Shown: in pieces, positions 34,852 through 45,344 of the stretch | How the letters are laid out: every line of letters begins with the position of its first letter | Position numbering within the stretch: the first letter of the stretch is position 1 | Assembly (NCBI GenBank): GCA_013216015.1 | Contig: JABSOI010000010.1 | Location: 62,001-126,000 of the forward strand | Source: Alteromonadaceae bacterium | GTDB taxonomy: Bacteria > Pseudomonadota > Gammaproteobacteria > Enterobacterales > Alteromonadaceae | Reading direction: 5' to 3' | DNA length: 64,000 bases | Position numbers and translations under genes: made by a program | The notes under the pieces: generated by a model | What the model was told of the DNA's origin: nothing | What the model saw: only the letters and a program-made list of their open reading frames with translations | The model's database searches: none

Positions 34852-37437
34852 CTAAAAATCGAAATCAGAAGTAAATGAACGACGAATGGTATATCGCAAT
34901 TGCTTATATTCTTGGAATTGATTAGAACCACTAACAGCCTCTTCAAGTTTTAATATGACTTCTTGATTATTAGCAGAATCCGCTTCTTGATTAAGCAAGA
35001 AACGCAGCTTCATCTCACGCTCACGAGGATTTTCAGAGGCTAAATCAAGAACAACATCATTATGGAGGTCTGAAATCAGCTTGCCTGATTCGGTATAAAT
35101 TCCTAAGCGTAATGTTCTTGGTTGTATTTTATCTGTTACGGCTTCTGCTTGGTATAAAGTTACTGACAACTGCCCTGAAGTTATTACATTTGAACCGCCA
35201 CGTAATACATCAACATCAACTATTCTGGTATCGCTAGCGCGTCTTTTATTAATGCTGATAACAGGAATAATAACTTCTTGAAGTGATGCTCCACCGTGAA
35301 CAAACCGACTACCAGAGCCACTTAGTCTTAATCGTTGAATTCCTTTAGGGATAACCGCTTGCACATCACCTTGTAAACCAAGTTCAGCGCTACTGAATGC
35401 TTTTAACGACTTGCCACATGTTAAGCCTTTACCAAGTACAAAACGTCTATCGTTATAAAGAATGTCACCATCAATGTCTTTTGCTAAATAATCGCTCTCA
35501 TCTAACCTACTATTTTGATAAATAAAACCATGGTCAGCGGTTATTAATAAGTTATTTGCGTTAGCATTAGTCAACTTTTTAATTAGCTTTAATAAATCGC
35601 CAAAAGTTTTTTCTGTAGCTTCAAAAGCCTCTCCTTCAGATTGCATTTTATCGCCAGTATGGTCAATTCGGTTGTGATAAATATAAAGTACATCGTTCGC
35701 TTTCACTAATTCACGACTATTTGCCTGTTTCATCTCAAGTAACGTTTCTGCTTGAATTGCACTTGCTCTATCACCATGAATAATCTTTAAAATTTTATCT
35801 CTATTGTCTGTGCCTTGGGTTGAGAGTTCTCCCATGAAAACAGTACCCGTTTTATTATCAGCTAACTGTAATGGGTATTCTTTTGATTGAGGTAATAACG
35901 ATGCCATTCCTAACTGGGTATAACTTGGCATTGCAGACAATGCATGATTCAGTTTAGCTTCGTAACGGTCTTCTTGTCTTATGCGACTTACCATTTCTTC
36001 GCCTGCTTCATAGCGAAATGCATCAGAAATAATCACACAAACTTTCTTGTTTTTATTTAAATATTTGCCTTTAACCCATCGGTTATAGAAATTATTTTGT
36101 GGCTCAACGTCTGCTACTTTCCAAGACGTCATTGAGTCAACATGCTGCTGCCATGCATTACTTAGTGGTTGAACATAATTGTTAGTGTACAAATTCTCAA
36201 TTTGTTCCGTTAACGAGCTTAACAACGAATGCTGAGAAGAGACTTTAAGCGCATATACATATTGACGATATAACTGATCAAGCTTATACCAGTGTCTGGT
36301 ATAACGTTGAACGGCTTCTGAAGCACTCGACATATCAAGCTGGACAGTATCTAATAATGAAAAAAACTGGCTGGCAACATCGACTGCATCATAAAGATCT
36401 GAAAAATTATTATACCAATGGCCTTGTCGTCGCTGACGACACCAAAGCGCCACTTCGCCTTGGGATATTGTTCTGTCTGCAACGCCATTCACTAATTCAT
36501 GAATAACTTTTTGATCGATTATTTTAAAATAATCCAACTCAAGCACGTCTTTTAAACTTCGGTGTTGTAAATCATTTTCAATATTTAATATCTCTGAGCA
36601 TTTTTCAGACCAACATTCAAAGGTCTCTTGATGAGTACGGCTGTCTTTCCAGCGCTTAAAGAATACTAATGCACTGTTGGTCATATTTTGTTTTGTTGAA
36701 AAATCAGAATCTACACTAGTCCCTTGCAACCCTGTTGGTAACTCGGCCAAATAACAAAATTTAAATAACTCAAAAACATAATCTTTAACAGTGGGGTTAT
36801 CACTTTGATAACCATAGTGGTTAGTGACTTGCTGCCACAAAAAACTATCTAACTTGCAATGTTCAACCAATGGGTATGCATTGTTTACCACCATGTCTGC
36901 CATCAACAACTCTAGAATCACATCTAAGCGTGCATCTCCTTTTTGCGTTGCACCAGCAGCTACCGCTAACATTTTTAAACGTATTTGGCTAAACGTATCA
37001 TCAGGTTCTAACAAGTTTTTAAGTAACTGCTTGCGATTTTCTGCCTGTGTTTTAGCATTTGTTGACTCACCAAAAGCGTCAAAAAATGCTGAATGTGTTT
37101 CCACTAACTCAGTAAACTCACTCGGTAATTCTAATTCGCTTAACCAAATGGCAACTTGGTCTGTTCTAAATACAGTATGGGCAAGCTCTACATCTAATAG
37201 CCAGTTATGCAAAGGCTCAGGCTGCTTATCTTCTTTGTATAATAAAAACTGTGTTTTTGGTGACTCACGTAATAGTTTGTGCTTAATTGAAAACTCATTA
37301 TTTACAATTTCTATCTTTTCAATATTATCTAACGATAAAGCATCAAACTCATCACGAAGCTCTTTTTTTTCGTCATACCAAAAAACAATACGGTGCTTAG
37401 CAAATAGTCGCTCTAGCGCGTTAACTATATTACTCAA
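34852..37437 (-). CDS. pglZ: BREX phosphatase PglZ
   Basis: 861-aa alkaline-phosphatase-superfamily protein essential in BREX; its exact substrate is unsettled. N-terminus ERLFAKHRIVFWYDEKKELR is the PglZ signature. The metal-binding core lies at ~470 (IISDAFRYEAGEEM) and ~630 (NLLITADHGFIYQ), with HNRIDHTGD between them. Translation starts at TTG (37435-37437), inside the stop of the gene before it (TTGA overlap), with AGGAAGG eight bases upstream, which indicates translational coupling to the AlbA_2 protein. Confidence 0.94.
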   Translation of the reverse strand: MSNIVNALERLFAKHRIVFWYDEKKELRDEFDALSLDNIEKIEIVNNEFSIKHKLLRESPKTQFLLYKEDKQPEPLHNWLLDVELAHTVFRTDQVAIWLSELELPSEFTELVETHSAFFDAFGESTNAKTQAENRKQLLKNLLEPDDTFSQIRLKMLAVAAGATQKGDARLDVILELLMADMVVNNAYPLVEHCKLDSFLWQQVTNHYGYQSDNPTVKDYVFELFKFCYLAELPTGLQGTSVDSDFSTKQNMTNSALVFFKRWKDSRTHQETFECWSEKCSEILNIENDLQHRSLKDVLELDYFKIIDQKVIHELVNGVADRTISQGEVALWCRQRRQGHWYNNFSDLYDAVDVASQFFSLLDTVQLDMSSASEAVQRYTRHWYKLDQLYRQYVYALKVSSQHSLLSSLTEQIENLYTNNYVQPLSNAWQQHVDSMTSWKVADVEPQNNFYNRWVKGKYLNKNKKVCVIISDAFRYEAGEEMVSRIRQEDRYEAKLNHALSAMPSYTQLGMASLLPQSKEYPLQLADNKTGTVFMGELSTQGTDNRDKILKIIHGDRASAIQAETLLEMKQANSRELVKANDVLYIYHNRIDHTGDKMQSEGEAFEATEKTFGDLLKLIKKLTNANANNLLITADHGFIYQNSRLDESDYLAKDIDGDILYNDRRFVLGKGLTCGKSLKAFSSAELGLQGDVQAVIPKGIQRLRLSGSGSRFVHGGASLQEVIIPVISINKRRASDTRIVDVDVLRGGSNVITSGQLSVTLYQAEAVTDKIQPRTLRLGIYTESGKLISDLHNDVVLDLASENPREREMKLRFLLNQEADSANNQEVILKLEEAVSGSNQFQEYKQLRYTIRRSFTSDFDF

Positions 37438-38606
37438 AACACTGTTCCTTCCTGATTTTTTACAGGTAAATTAATTGTCACTTTAAACATGTTTCCATCC
37501 CTATCATCATCAAAGTTAATTTCAGGGTAAGCTTTAATCGCTCGACGAATACCGTTACCTAAACCGCGATAAGGCAACAATTTAGTCGCGAAAGAAGCTA
37601 GTATTGGATTACGAATATTAGAGTTTCCATTTTTAATATTTTCAATCGTCAAATTATTTGGTAAATGCCCAGGGCTGATAATCTCAATACGATCACTAAA
37701 AATAAACACTCGTACAGGTGCTGTGACAAAATAATCACGGTGTATTAAAGCATTGGCGATAAGCTCCTCAAAAACGATCTTAGGTACTTCTAACTCGCCA
37801 AGAGAGTTTACCCCTTGCTCCCCTTGTACTCTACGAATATGACGTAAAACAAATCCCTGCACATCATCAAACACTTGCCTTAAAGTACCAGTAACATCTT
37901 GACTATCTAAGTACTCACCTTCATCTACAGCAACGCCTGGGTAGGTTACACATTTAACGATAAAAGCAGGTAAGCGATATTGAACATTATTAGCAAACAA
38001 CAAGGCTCCTGCGATATTCAAAATATCACCTTTTGCTAAATTTAAGTTATTAAGCAGCTGAGAAAGAGGGATATCCTGCTCAGTTAAAGGCTCCTCAAAC
38101 TCAGCTTCATAAAAGGAAGAGAATAGCGGTTCATTGATATCGCTTACAGGAATCCCCGAAGGTATTTCATCGCCATGTATTAAAGCGGCGCTCTGATACA
38201 TTCGCTGAATTTCTTCTCGCGAAGTCGCCCTACGTTTATCAGCGCCACTTTTCACCCAGATAACACCATTCTTATCCATATAGGGCTTAGAAATACCCTC
38301 TTGTATATGAACCACCATTACCAAGCCACCATCCATCGACAGGTTTTCTGTCACGGGATTAATAGGTGGCCTGACTTGCTGAGAAGCAGTATTAGAGACC
38401 AAATTACTCAAGCGTCCCATGTCATCACGAGTTAAGCCTGAAATAGTGCCGTCATCATTAGCACCGATAACAATCATACCGCCTTGGGTATTGCTAAAAG
38501 CCAACATCTCTGACGCCAAAGAAACCTCATTTGTCACGTTGGCTTTAAATTGATGCCTGCTATCTTCATCTCTAGCTAATATTTCAATTAGTTCTGTGGT
38601 TTCCAT
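37434..38606 (-). CDS. AlbA_2 (Schlafen-type) and GHKL-like ATP-binding protein in the BREX operon
   Basis: 390 aa. N-terminal AlbA_2/Schlafen-like domain: HQFKANVTNEVSLASEMLAF, SNTQGGMIVIGANDDG, ISKPYMDKNGVIWVKSGADK. C-terminal HATPase_c_4 type: VFEELIANALIHRDYF (~281-293), SDRIEIISPGHLPN, PYRGLGNGIRRAI. Such proteins are often annotated as putative transcriptional regulators or helicase-associated; in defence islands they may sense or cut nucleic acid. It is not a core BREX gene. It overlaps the TrlF-type gene upstream by 19 bases and pglZ downstream by 4, so the pair forms a module inserted between pglX and pglZ. The role is unknown; a regulatory or second defence function is inferred. Confidence 0.85.
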   Translation of the reverse strand: METTELIEILARDEDSRHQFKANVTNEVSLASEMLAFSNTQGGMIVIGANDDGTISGLTRDDMGRLSNLVSNTASQQVRPPINPVTENLSMDGGLVMVVHIQEGISKPYMDKNGVIWVKSGADKRRATSREEIQRMYQSAALIHGDEIPSGIPVSDINEPLFSSFYEAEFEEPLTEQDIPLSQLLNNLNLAKGDILNIAGALLFANNVQYRLPAFIVKCVTYPGVAVDEGEYLDSQDVTGTLRQVFDDVQGFVLRHIRRVQGEQGVNSLGELEVPKIVFEELIANALIHRDYFVTAPVRVFIFSDRIEIISPGHLPNNLTIENIKNGNSNIRNPILASFATKLLPYRGLGNGIRRAIKAYPEINFDDDRDGNMFKVTINLPVKNQEGTVF

Positions 38607-41230
38607 ATTTGGTAAATCTCTTTTCGTTTATTAAAGGCATCTTCACCACCTTCCATAATATCAACAATTTCTTGCTGAATATCAGGAGAATCAATACTGC
38701 CACTCTTAAGTGTCATCTGTTCGTCGCTGTATCGGCAAGCATGAACCTGCTCAGCATCACCAAGTACAGGAAAATTAGCATTGTGAGTAGCGAAAATAAA
38801 CTGTATTTCAGGTTTAATTTCACGAACCAACTTAATTACATCTTTATAAATTGTTTGGTTATCCAAGTCATCTTCAGGTTGATCAATAATCACCACATCA
38901 TTATCTTTTTGGCTCAGCACAAATAACATCAAAGCCGATGCCCGCTGTCCTAATGAATGATGCTGTAGTTCTTTATTATGAAACTTAATAACAAATTTAT
39001 TGGGCACTTGCCAAGTAAGTAACTGGCTAAGGTTTTCCATAAAATATTGTTCGAACACATCAGCTGACGAGGTTAACTGACTTTTAACAAAACCAAAATC
39101 ATTATAAATAGCGGTAAAGTCAGCATAGTTGTTTACCTGTGTTTCTAATGTACTCACCCGTATTCTACTGCCTCGGTAAATTAATTGAAATTGCTCAAGA
39201 AATTTAACTTTATCACCTTTGTAATCACAACTAATCTGCAAAGATGTTTGGCTGTTATTTACCTTAGATAATTCAGTATTAATAATCTTAAACTCGGCAT
39301 GCCACAAATCATTTAGCTTTGACAATGCCCTTACCAAGCTCAGCTTAATATCCGTTTCTTTTTTACTTTCTTTTTTGTAAGCGTGCAATAATTGAGTACT
39401 TGTTTCAATTTTGCTTTGTAGCTCAGGGAACTCTTCTAAATTAAGTGTTTTACCTTGGGCTTTTAAATCATCTTCTAGCTTTCGCCTGATTTGTGCAAAC
39501 TTGTCAGATTGCTCTTTTTTCAGTAGGGTGAAATTCGTTTGTTTTTCAACTAATTTTTGCAGCTGCTGTGTAATAACATTACGCTCTGCCCTTACTTTAT
39601 CGAAAGACGATAATGACTGCTGATACAAAGTAAAAAAATCAGTGAAAAAATCTGTATTTTGTTTTGATTTGTATAAAGTATGATTTTTTAATTCATCTTC
39701 ATGTTGATCTAATAAATCGGCAAGGTCTTCTTCAAAACTTTTTATATCCGTTAATATTTTTGAAAGTTTACGTTGATCACTATCAAAATCTGTTTGTTGT
39801 TTAAGTTTTTCATCAATACCATTTTCTTTAAATATTTTTAAGCGAAACTCAGCATCTTGTTTTTTGTCTTGTGTTTCATTAATTTTTTCATCAATATTAC
39901 TTAGCTTTAGCAAACGCTGACAGAGAGTATCAACAGCCTGATATTGCGCAGAGATTTCTAGCCTAATATCATTCAGTTTCTCACCAACAAGTTTTTCTAC
40001 TAAATCTTTTTCAAAACCTTCACCTGTACTAGAAAGATCTTTTTGTCCAAAGTAAATGGGCTTATGAATAATCGTTTCACGAATCGCAATACCTGGCTGT
40101 AATTCATCGTTAACAAATACTTCAGCTTGTTCATTTAAACGCCTTTTTATAGTGTACTCTTGGCCATACTTATCAACTGCCTGTAGGGTAACTTTACCGC
40201 CACTGGCTAAGGTATGTCCTACTAAACTATTTTTGTAAGGCTTATCAATGGTTTTATCCCCAAAAGGAATATCTAACACATAACGAACAGCTTCAAGTAC
40301 CGACGATTTACCGCTACCACGAATACCAATCAAAGCATTTAATTCAGATGAAAAATTAATTTGCTGACCATTTAATATACCACCCTCAAAAGCGATACTT
40401 TTAATGAAAGAACGTTGGCATATTGTAGGCTTACTTGAACTGACTCTATGTGAATGATCTGCCAAGGCGTATTTAACTGCCTCAAAAGTATAGTCACCCA
40501 GTTTTAACCATGTTTCTTCTTTTTTATTTCCAAGTTGATCAATTGCTTTTGCGTCAGAGCCTTCAACTTCAGCGGGATACCAATCACCCAGCCATTGTTT
40601 TACCTTTACTCTGTCATCATTAGTTCTTACTTTTTGAAAGCCTAATGTACGTTGACGCAGAGCACTATAACGCTTAGTTGCAATATCACTTATTTTACCG
40701 CCTTTCATTTCTTGCCATAAACCACTGCGTTGCTCTACATGAGCAAACACTAAAAAGTAATCACGGTTTACTTTCTCTAACTCTTCAATAACAGACAGTA
40801 TATTTTTATCACTACGACCATTTTCTTGTTCATATTCCGCAGTTGCTTTGCCTGGAAACATTGAACTAATAAAAGGGTTAATATAATCATTACCACCTTC
40901 TAGCCATTGCTGAGAAAATACCACCAAAACATGAATACCATTGGCGCCATCGTTCACCGATAGTTCAACACCCGGCAGAAGCAAAATTTCTTCTTTTCGT
41001 GCTTTTTTACTCAGCGCGGCGTATTCACTTTGATCAAACTTATTATGGTTAGTGATAACGCCGACACTAATGCTTTTATTTTTAAGTTGAGCAATATATT
41101 CCCCAACAAAGGCATTATTTTCACCTGAATACTTAAACTCTTTATCTGCCTTAGTATGTAAATGAAAATCAGCTTTCAGCCAAACTGAGCCATGCTTAAA
41201 AACTTCATACTTTTTGCGTGGTTGTGGCAT
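38588..41230 (-). CDS. TrlF-type PHP domain plus SMC-like AAA ATPase in the BREX operon
   Basis: 880 aa. Residues ~15-250: PHP metal-dependent phosphoesterase (ADFHLHTKADKEF, VITNHNKFD, LLPGVELSVNDG, FAHVEQRSG). Residues ~285-430: ATPase head with Walker A GIRGSGKSS at ~307. A long coiled coil rich in Lys/Glu/Gln lies at ~430-660. Returning head half: signature-like HHSLGQRASALMLF and Walker B VVIIDQPEDDLDNQ at ~781, then FIFATHNANFPVLGDAEQ. This is the TrlF layout: an SMC/OLD-like ATPase driving an attached phosphoesterase/nuclease. Seen next to defence genes in other genomes; here it follows pglX by 39 bases and overlaps the AlbA_2 gene. Likely an accessory DNA- or nucleotide-cleaving effector (inference). 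Confidence 0.88.
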   Translation of the reverse strand: MPQPRKKYEVFKHGSVWLKADFHLHTKADKEFKYSGENNAFVGEYIAQLKNKSISVGVITNHNKFDQSEYAALSKKARKEEILLLPGVELSVNDGANGIHVLVVFSQQWLEGGNDYINPFISSMFPGKATAEYEQENGRSDKNILSVIEELEKVNRDYFLVFAHVEQRSGLWQEMKGGKISDIATKRYSALRQRTLGFQKVRTNDDRVKVKQWLGDWYPAEVEGSDAKAIDQLGNKKEETWLKLGDYTFEAVKYALADHSHRVSSSKPTICQRSFIKSIAFEGGILNGQQINFSSELNALIGIRGSGKSSVLEAVRYVLDIPFGDKTIDKPYKNSLVGHTLASGGKVTLQAVDKYGQEYTIKRRLNEQAEVFVNDELQPGIAIRETIIHKPIYFGQKDLSSTGEGFEKDLVEKLVGEKLNDIRLEISAQYQAVDTLCQRLLKLSNIDEKINETQDKKQDAEFRLKIFKENGIDEKLKQQTDFDSDQRKLSKILTDIKSFEEDLADLLDQHEDELKNHTLYKSKQNTDFFTDFFTLYQQSLSSFDKVRAERNVITQQLQKLVEKQTNFTLLKKEQSDKFAQIRRKLEDDLKAQGKTLNLEEFPELQSKIETSTQLLHAYKKESKKETDIKLSLVRALSKLNDLWHAEFKIINTELSKVNNSQTSLQISCDYKGDKVKFLEQFQLIYRGSRIRVSTLETQVNNYADFTAIYNDFGFVKSQLTSSADVFEQYFMENLSQLLTWQVPNKFVIKFHNKELQHHSLGQRASALMLFVLSQKDNDVVIIDQPEDDLDNQTIYKDVIKLVREIKPEIQFIFATHNANFPVLGDAEQVHACRYSDEQMTLKSGSIDSPDIQQEIVDIMEGGEDAFNKRKEIYQIWKPQN

Positions 41231-41269
41231 GCGCTCTGCTCCTGTTTATTATATAAGTTATAGAATTAA

Positions 41270-44200
41270 TCAGCTTAAGCCTGTTACTTTTTTCAATGCT
41301 TTTCCAAATAATGGGTAGTTGTGCTTAACACCATCATCTAAATCAATTTCGATTTTTTTACCCGCAAGTGGATACAATACGTCATGCTCGTAGTCGTTAA
41401 CTTCTTCAAGCACTTTATTAATTTTTGCTATTGCTTTAATTGCTTGCGTTTTGTCTTTTTGACTTGCAGAGGCACTAATTTCGACTTGCTCGTAACTTTC
41501 TTTCCGTGCTTCTAACTTAGTACGGAATTCACGCAAGTAATCATTCAATACAATACTTGCTGTATCAGGCTGATAACGATGCATATATATTAATGCATTG
41601 AACGAACCTTTAGGGCTAGAGAACATCCAGTAGATGGGTCTCTTTTTATATCGTTTTACATGATCAGCATAAAAATCTTTAACGAAGTGTTTTTTAATAT
41701 CTTTGCCAATTGCTTCTTCAATAAAGGCAAGGTTCTCAGCAAAATGTTCTTCACCAAATGTGACTTTTAAGAAAGCTTTAAATCGCTCTGCAATATCGTC
41801 TTCAAACCAATATTCATCTTTATCTTTTACCAATTCAAAGTCGATAATTGGAATAACATTATCTTCGTCTGGGACAAATGACGGTGATGGAATTTTTGCA
41901 AGATAATTATCCAGTGTATTTCCTTGTTCACCAACAATAAGACCTCCTTTGTCAATAGAATATCGACCAAAAATACAACCAACAGAGTAAGATAAAAATT
42001 CCTTGAGTGTGTCCGATAATAACAAGGACTCTAATTCAGTTTCAGACTTTGATGAATTGTATCTGTAAAATGGATTACAAGTTAAGGTTATGTCACTATT
42101 TGAAAGCTCTGGTTTTAATTCATCGGCTAAACCATATAAATTAATAAGATAATCATTATTCTGCTCTTCAAAAGCTTTAACCTTTACAACATTTTCTTTC
42201 CACACAGCTCGTAAATCTTCATATCGTTGTTTAATATCATTACTAACTTCTTCTAAAAACTGCGACTTTTTAAAGCCCCATGAAGTTTCTTGATAATTCC
42301 AATCGTCTTCATGAAATCTAATTAATTCATCAATATTAGGCAAATATTCTTCTGTAACGAGGGGGATTTGTTCAATATCCTGCTTCTGATAATTTAATGT
42401 CGGGTTAATTAATTTAAGAAAGTGGTTCCCTAACTTTGAGTTAAGTATCGCAATAATACTTTTACATTGCTCCTGTGCAAAAATACCAGGTGCGGCATCG
42501 GAAAATAAGACTCCATTAGATATAAACCTAAACGCTATTGAAGAGGAACTAATTCTAGACCACGAAACATGGGATTTGAAATACCATTTTTTATTCCTTA
42601 ACCTAAAGTCGGGGCTTTTTTCCTTAATTTCAGCCCCGTCATCAAACAGATCTATTACATGTTCGGAATTCCCATACCACTTTCGAAAACTCCCTCCTTT
42701 ATGCAGTGGGAACCACCTTTTTCTAGATACCTGCATTTCTTGCTCATTACAAAGATTATAATGAGTATTTGTATCAGAAACTTCAAACCAAAGTCTAAGA
42801 AACAACTCATCTTTACCTGTTCTTATCCCTGGATTGACAGGGTATTGATTCACAATTAATGGGTACTTAATGAATGAACTTGCCGTTTGTGGAGTGACCC
42901 AATACGCGATCGGGTTTCCAGGGAGTTTTTTAAAAGATTCTGATGAGGCATTATAAAACCAGCTACTCTTTTTCTCTTTTATCGCTTCTAATGCTTTTGG
43001 TGCTTGATTTTTAGCTCCTTTAAAGTCAGATAACCTAACATATCCTCCCATAAATTTAGGACGGTGACTATTTTGGATTGTAAAAGTACAAATAGGAACA
43101 GTAGCACCGTCGAAGCCTGAATACTCTAGCTGAATAAGCGAAGTGATTGTTTTGGAGTTGATTAAGTAGCTACGTAATTTTTCATAAGAAGAAATAAACA
43201 TCCATACAAAAGGAGTCATAAAGCCTAATTGACCGTTAGGTAATGTCATTTCTGTATTTCTAACGATAAAAGCTGAAAAGAGATCTGATTTAACATCTGG
43301 ATAATTATCTTTTAACCACGTCACCATCCTAGGGTTCATACCTTTACTACCAAGATATGGAGGATTTGCAATAAGCGCATGATACCTAGGACTTAAATAC
43401 TTGACCTGTCTTAATATTTTCAATATAGATTTATGAGTATCAACTAGGAACATATTAACTTGATCATCTTTTGCTTCAATGATAGTTAAAATATCATCGA
43501 CGTTTGTCAATGTTGGTTGGATCAATGACCCAAAGTTATCAGCCTCTTCAAACTCAGTTAACGTTTTTCTTAAATCTTGCGTGAATAAATCACGACCAAT
43601 AAAATCTATATATTCATCTAGGGCATCTTCATCAATTTTAACTTTTTCTAACCGACAAATATTAGGCTCTATTGGGTTACGGAAAAAGCGACGACGATTG
43701 TTACTATCATCATTTGGATTGCCTTTAAGTGCCTTCATACTTAATGCGAAAGCCGCTAACTCAGCAGCTCGTTCATCAATTTCAATACCGTATAAATTCT
43801 TCGTTAATATCAACTCAGGAATATCAATTGGATCATAATTAGCATCTAAATAAATGGCGTAAAGCAAATCATAGGCATAAGTTAACATGTGACCAGAACC
43901 ACAAGCACTATCACATACTTTTAGCTCTTCTGGGCTGTCAACTTTAAGAAAATCAGCCTCTTCCTCAACTGGCTTAATGTAATACTCCATTTGCTCAATC
44001 ACTTTTGAGTTTGGATTATTGAGCATCCACAGTCGGCCCAGTGAATTTTCTACTAGATATTTTACAATCCAATGAGGAGTAAATAGCTGCGTTGCCGCAG
44101 GTATATTCTCAGGAGTTATTTTTTTGTTTTTCTTTAAATCTGCGAATACTTGGTCTTTCTTTTCAGAAATATAAAATTGATATAACCAACCAATAGATTC

Positions 44201-44797
44201 TACTGATTCACAATTCTCAGGCGTCATCGCTTCACGGGTATAAGCAAGAATAGAATTACCTGACAACAAATCATCAGGCATTAATAGCTCGGTGTAATCT
44301 TCAATGCGCTCGAATAGGTACGGCATTAATCGATAATAATCGTTACACACAGCAACAATCATTAACCGATAGGCTTCCGCTTGGCCATCACGACTTGGCA
44401 CAGAGCCACTCAAAAGCCCTTGGATTTTTTCACGAGATTTACCATTGAAAACGGTTTCGTCTAAGTGACCTGCTTTGGCCTCTGCCAATATCTCAGGCTG
44501 AAATTGACCAGAAATAGGTGATAGCACCATAATACGGTTATATTGGTTTACATCCATAAATCTAAGCGCACAAAAGCGGTTAAACCACGTATATGCCACT
44601 TGCTCAATTAAATGTGCTTCATCTAATTTTTGTTCTCGCAATTGCTCTAACTTTTGAACTAAATCTTTAACTGCTTTAGGTTGTTCACGACGAGCTGCAC
44701 TTTCATCAGCTAATACCAATTTTAATTTACTTTGCACTTGCTCGATTAAATTTCGACGAGCATATTGTGCGAATTTTTTTAATCTGGATGTATCCAT
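41270..44797 (-). CDS. pglX: BREX adenine-specific DNA methyltransferase PglX (BrxX)
   Basis: 1175 aa, the normal size for type I PglX. It methylates adenine in a non-palindromic site so that host DNA is told from phage DNA; a separate restriction step is not understood. N-terminus RLKKFAQYARRNLIEQVQSK and VAYTWFNRFCALRFMDVN are family signatures. SAM motif I is SACGSGHMLTYAYDLLY (~297) and catalytic motif IV is ANPPYLGSKGM (~480). The C-terminal half should recognise the target sequence and is the part that varies between systems. It starts 19 bases after the small nuclease-like gene. Confidence 0.95.
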   Translation of the reverse strand: MDTSRLKKFAQYARRNLIEQVQSKLKLVLADESAARREQPKAVKDLVQKLEQLREQKLDEAHLIEQVAYTWFNRFCALRFMDVNQYNRIMVLSPISGQFQPEILAEAKAGHLDETVFNGKSREKIQGLLSGSVPSRDGQAEAYRLMIVAVCNDYYRLMPYLFERIEDYTELLMPDDLLSGNSILAYTREAMTPENCESVESIGWLYQFYISEKKDQVFADLKKNKKITPENIPAATQLFTPHWIVKYLVENSLGRLWMLNNPNSKVIEQMEYYIKPVEEEADFLKVDSPEELKVCDSACGSGHMLTYAYDLLYAIYLDANYDPIDIPELILTKNLYGIEIDERAAELAAFALSMKALKGNPNDDSNNRRRFFRNPIEPNICRLEKVKIDEDALDEYIDFIGRDLFTQDLRKTLTEFEEADNFGSLIQPTLTNVDDILTIIEAKDDQVNMFLVDTHKSILKILRQVKYLSPRYHALIANPPYLGSKGMNPRMVTWLKDNYPDVKSDLFSAFIVRNTEMTLPNGQLGFMTPFVWMFISSYEKLRSYLINSKTITSLIQLEYSGFDGATVPICTFTIQNSHRPKFMGGYVRLSDFKGAKNQAPKALEAIKEKKSSWFYNASSESFKKLPGNPIAYWVTPQTASSFIKYPLIVNQYPVNPGIRTGKDELFLRLWFEVSDTNTHYNLCNEQEMQVSRKRWFPLHKGGSFRKWYGNSEHVIDLFDDGAEIKEKSPDFRLRNKKWYFKSHVSWSRISSSSIAFRFISNGVLFSDAAPGIFAQEQCKSIIAILNSKLGNHFLKLINPTLNYQKQDIEQIPLVTEEYLPNIDELIRFHEDDWNYQETSWGFKKSQFLEEVSNDIKQRYEDLRAVWKENVVKVKAFEEQNNDYLINLYGLADELKPELSNSDITLTCNPFYRYNSSKSETELESLLLSDTLKEFLSYSVGCIFGRYSIDKGGLIVGEQGNTLDNYLAKIPSPSFVPDEDNVIPIIDFELVKDKDEYWFEDDIAERFKAFLKVTFGEEHFAENLAFIEEAIGKDIKKHFVKDFYADHVKRYKKRPIYWMFSSPKGSFNALIYMHRYQPDTASIVLNDYLREFRTKLEARKESYEQVEISASASQKDKTQAIKAIAKINKVLEEVNDYEHDVLYPLAGKKIEIDLDDGVKHNYPLFGKALKKVTGLS

Positions 44798-44816
44798 GGT
44801 TAACCTAATTTTATTG

Positions 44817-45344
44817 TTAAGTGGTTGCTGATATTCTTGTTAATGGCCAATCAAAATGTTTATTCCACTGTTCGACAGTTAGCACAGCACAGTCTTGTAT
44901 ATATTTTCTTTTCCAACCTTGACCTTCATTTTGAATGTCAGCCATTAAACGGTCTTTAAAACCTGTTAAAATCAACTTTTGAACTGATGTGTCAAATGCA
45001 TCTAAGCCCAATAAAACAACATACTTAAATGGTTTAGTATCTCTTTCCATTAAATGCATATATGTATAAGAACCTCTGGCTTTAGGTGTAAGATGTTTCT
45101 TTAACACTGTGTTGTTTATCAATCGTTCACTGCATTTTATTAGTTCTTTTGCTGGGGTTTTGACATTAGATGGGTCTTTTATTTCAACTAATAAAATATC
45201 TGTCTCTCGCTCAATAACAAGATCAACGAGCTTCATGTTCTGAGGTAATATTTTCCCTTTTGCATCTAACTCTTCCCACACTAAAGATTTTGGAAATTCA
45301 AATTCTAGATCAGCTGTATCCTCAGCTATAAATTTAACCGTCAT
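44817..45344 (-). CDS. small PD-(D/E)XK-like protein paired with an ATPase, inside BREX
   Basis: 175 aa, no named family recognised. The stretch MKLVDLVIERETDILLVEIK gives Asp41, Glu54 and Lys56, the D...E-x-K order of PD-(D/E)XK nucleases, followed by KELIKCSERLINNTVLKKHL, which would be the helix after the core. No membrane segment or signal peptide. The ATG overlaps the stop of the ATPase gene (ATGA), so the two proteins are made together. By analogy with ATPase-nuclease defence pairs (Septu, Gabija, PARIS types) it may be the effector, but it is neither HNH nor TOPRIM. It ends 19 bases before pglX. Confidence 0.65.
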   Translation of the reverse strand: MTVKFIAEDTADLEFEFPKSLVWEELDAKGKILPQNMKLVDLVIERETDILLVEIKDPSNVKTPAKELIKCSERLINNTVLKKHLTPKARGSYTYMHLMERDTKPFKYVVLLGLDAFDTSVQKLILTGFKDRLMADIQNEGQGWKRKYIQDCAVLTVEQWNKHFDWPLTRISATT

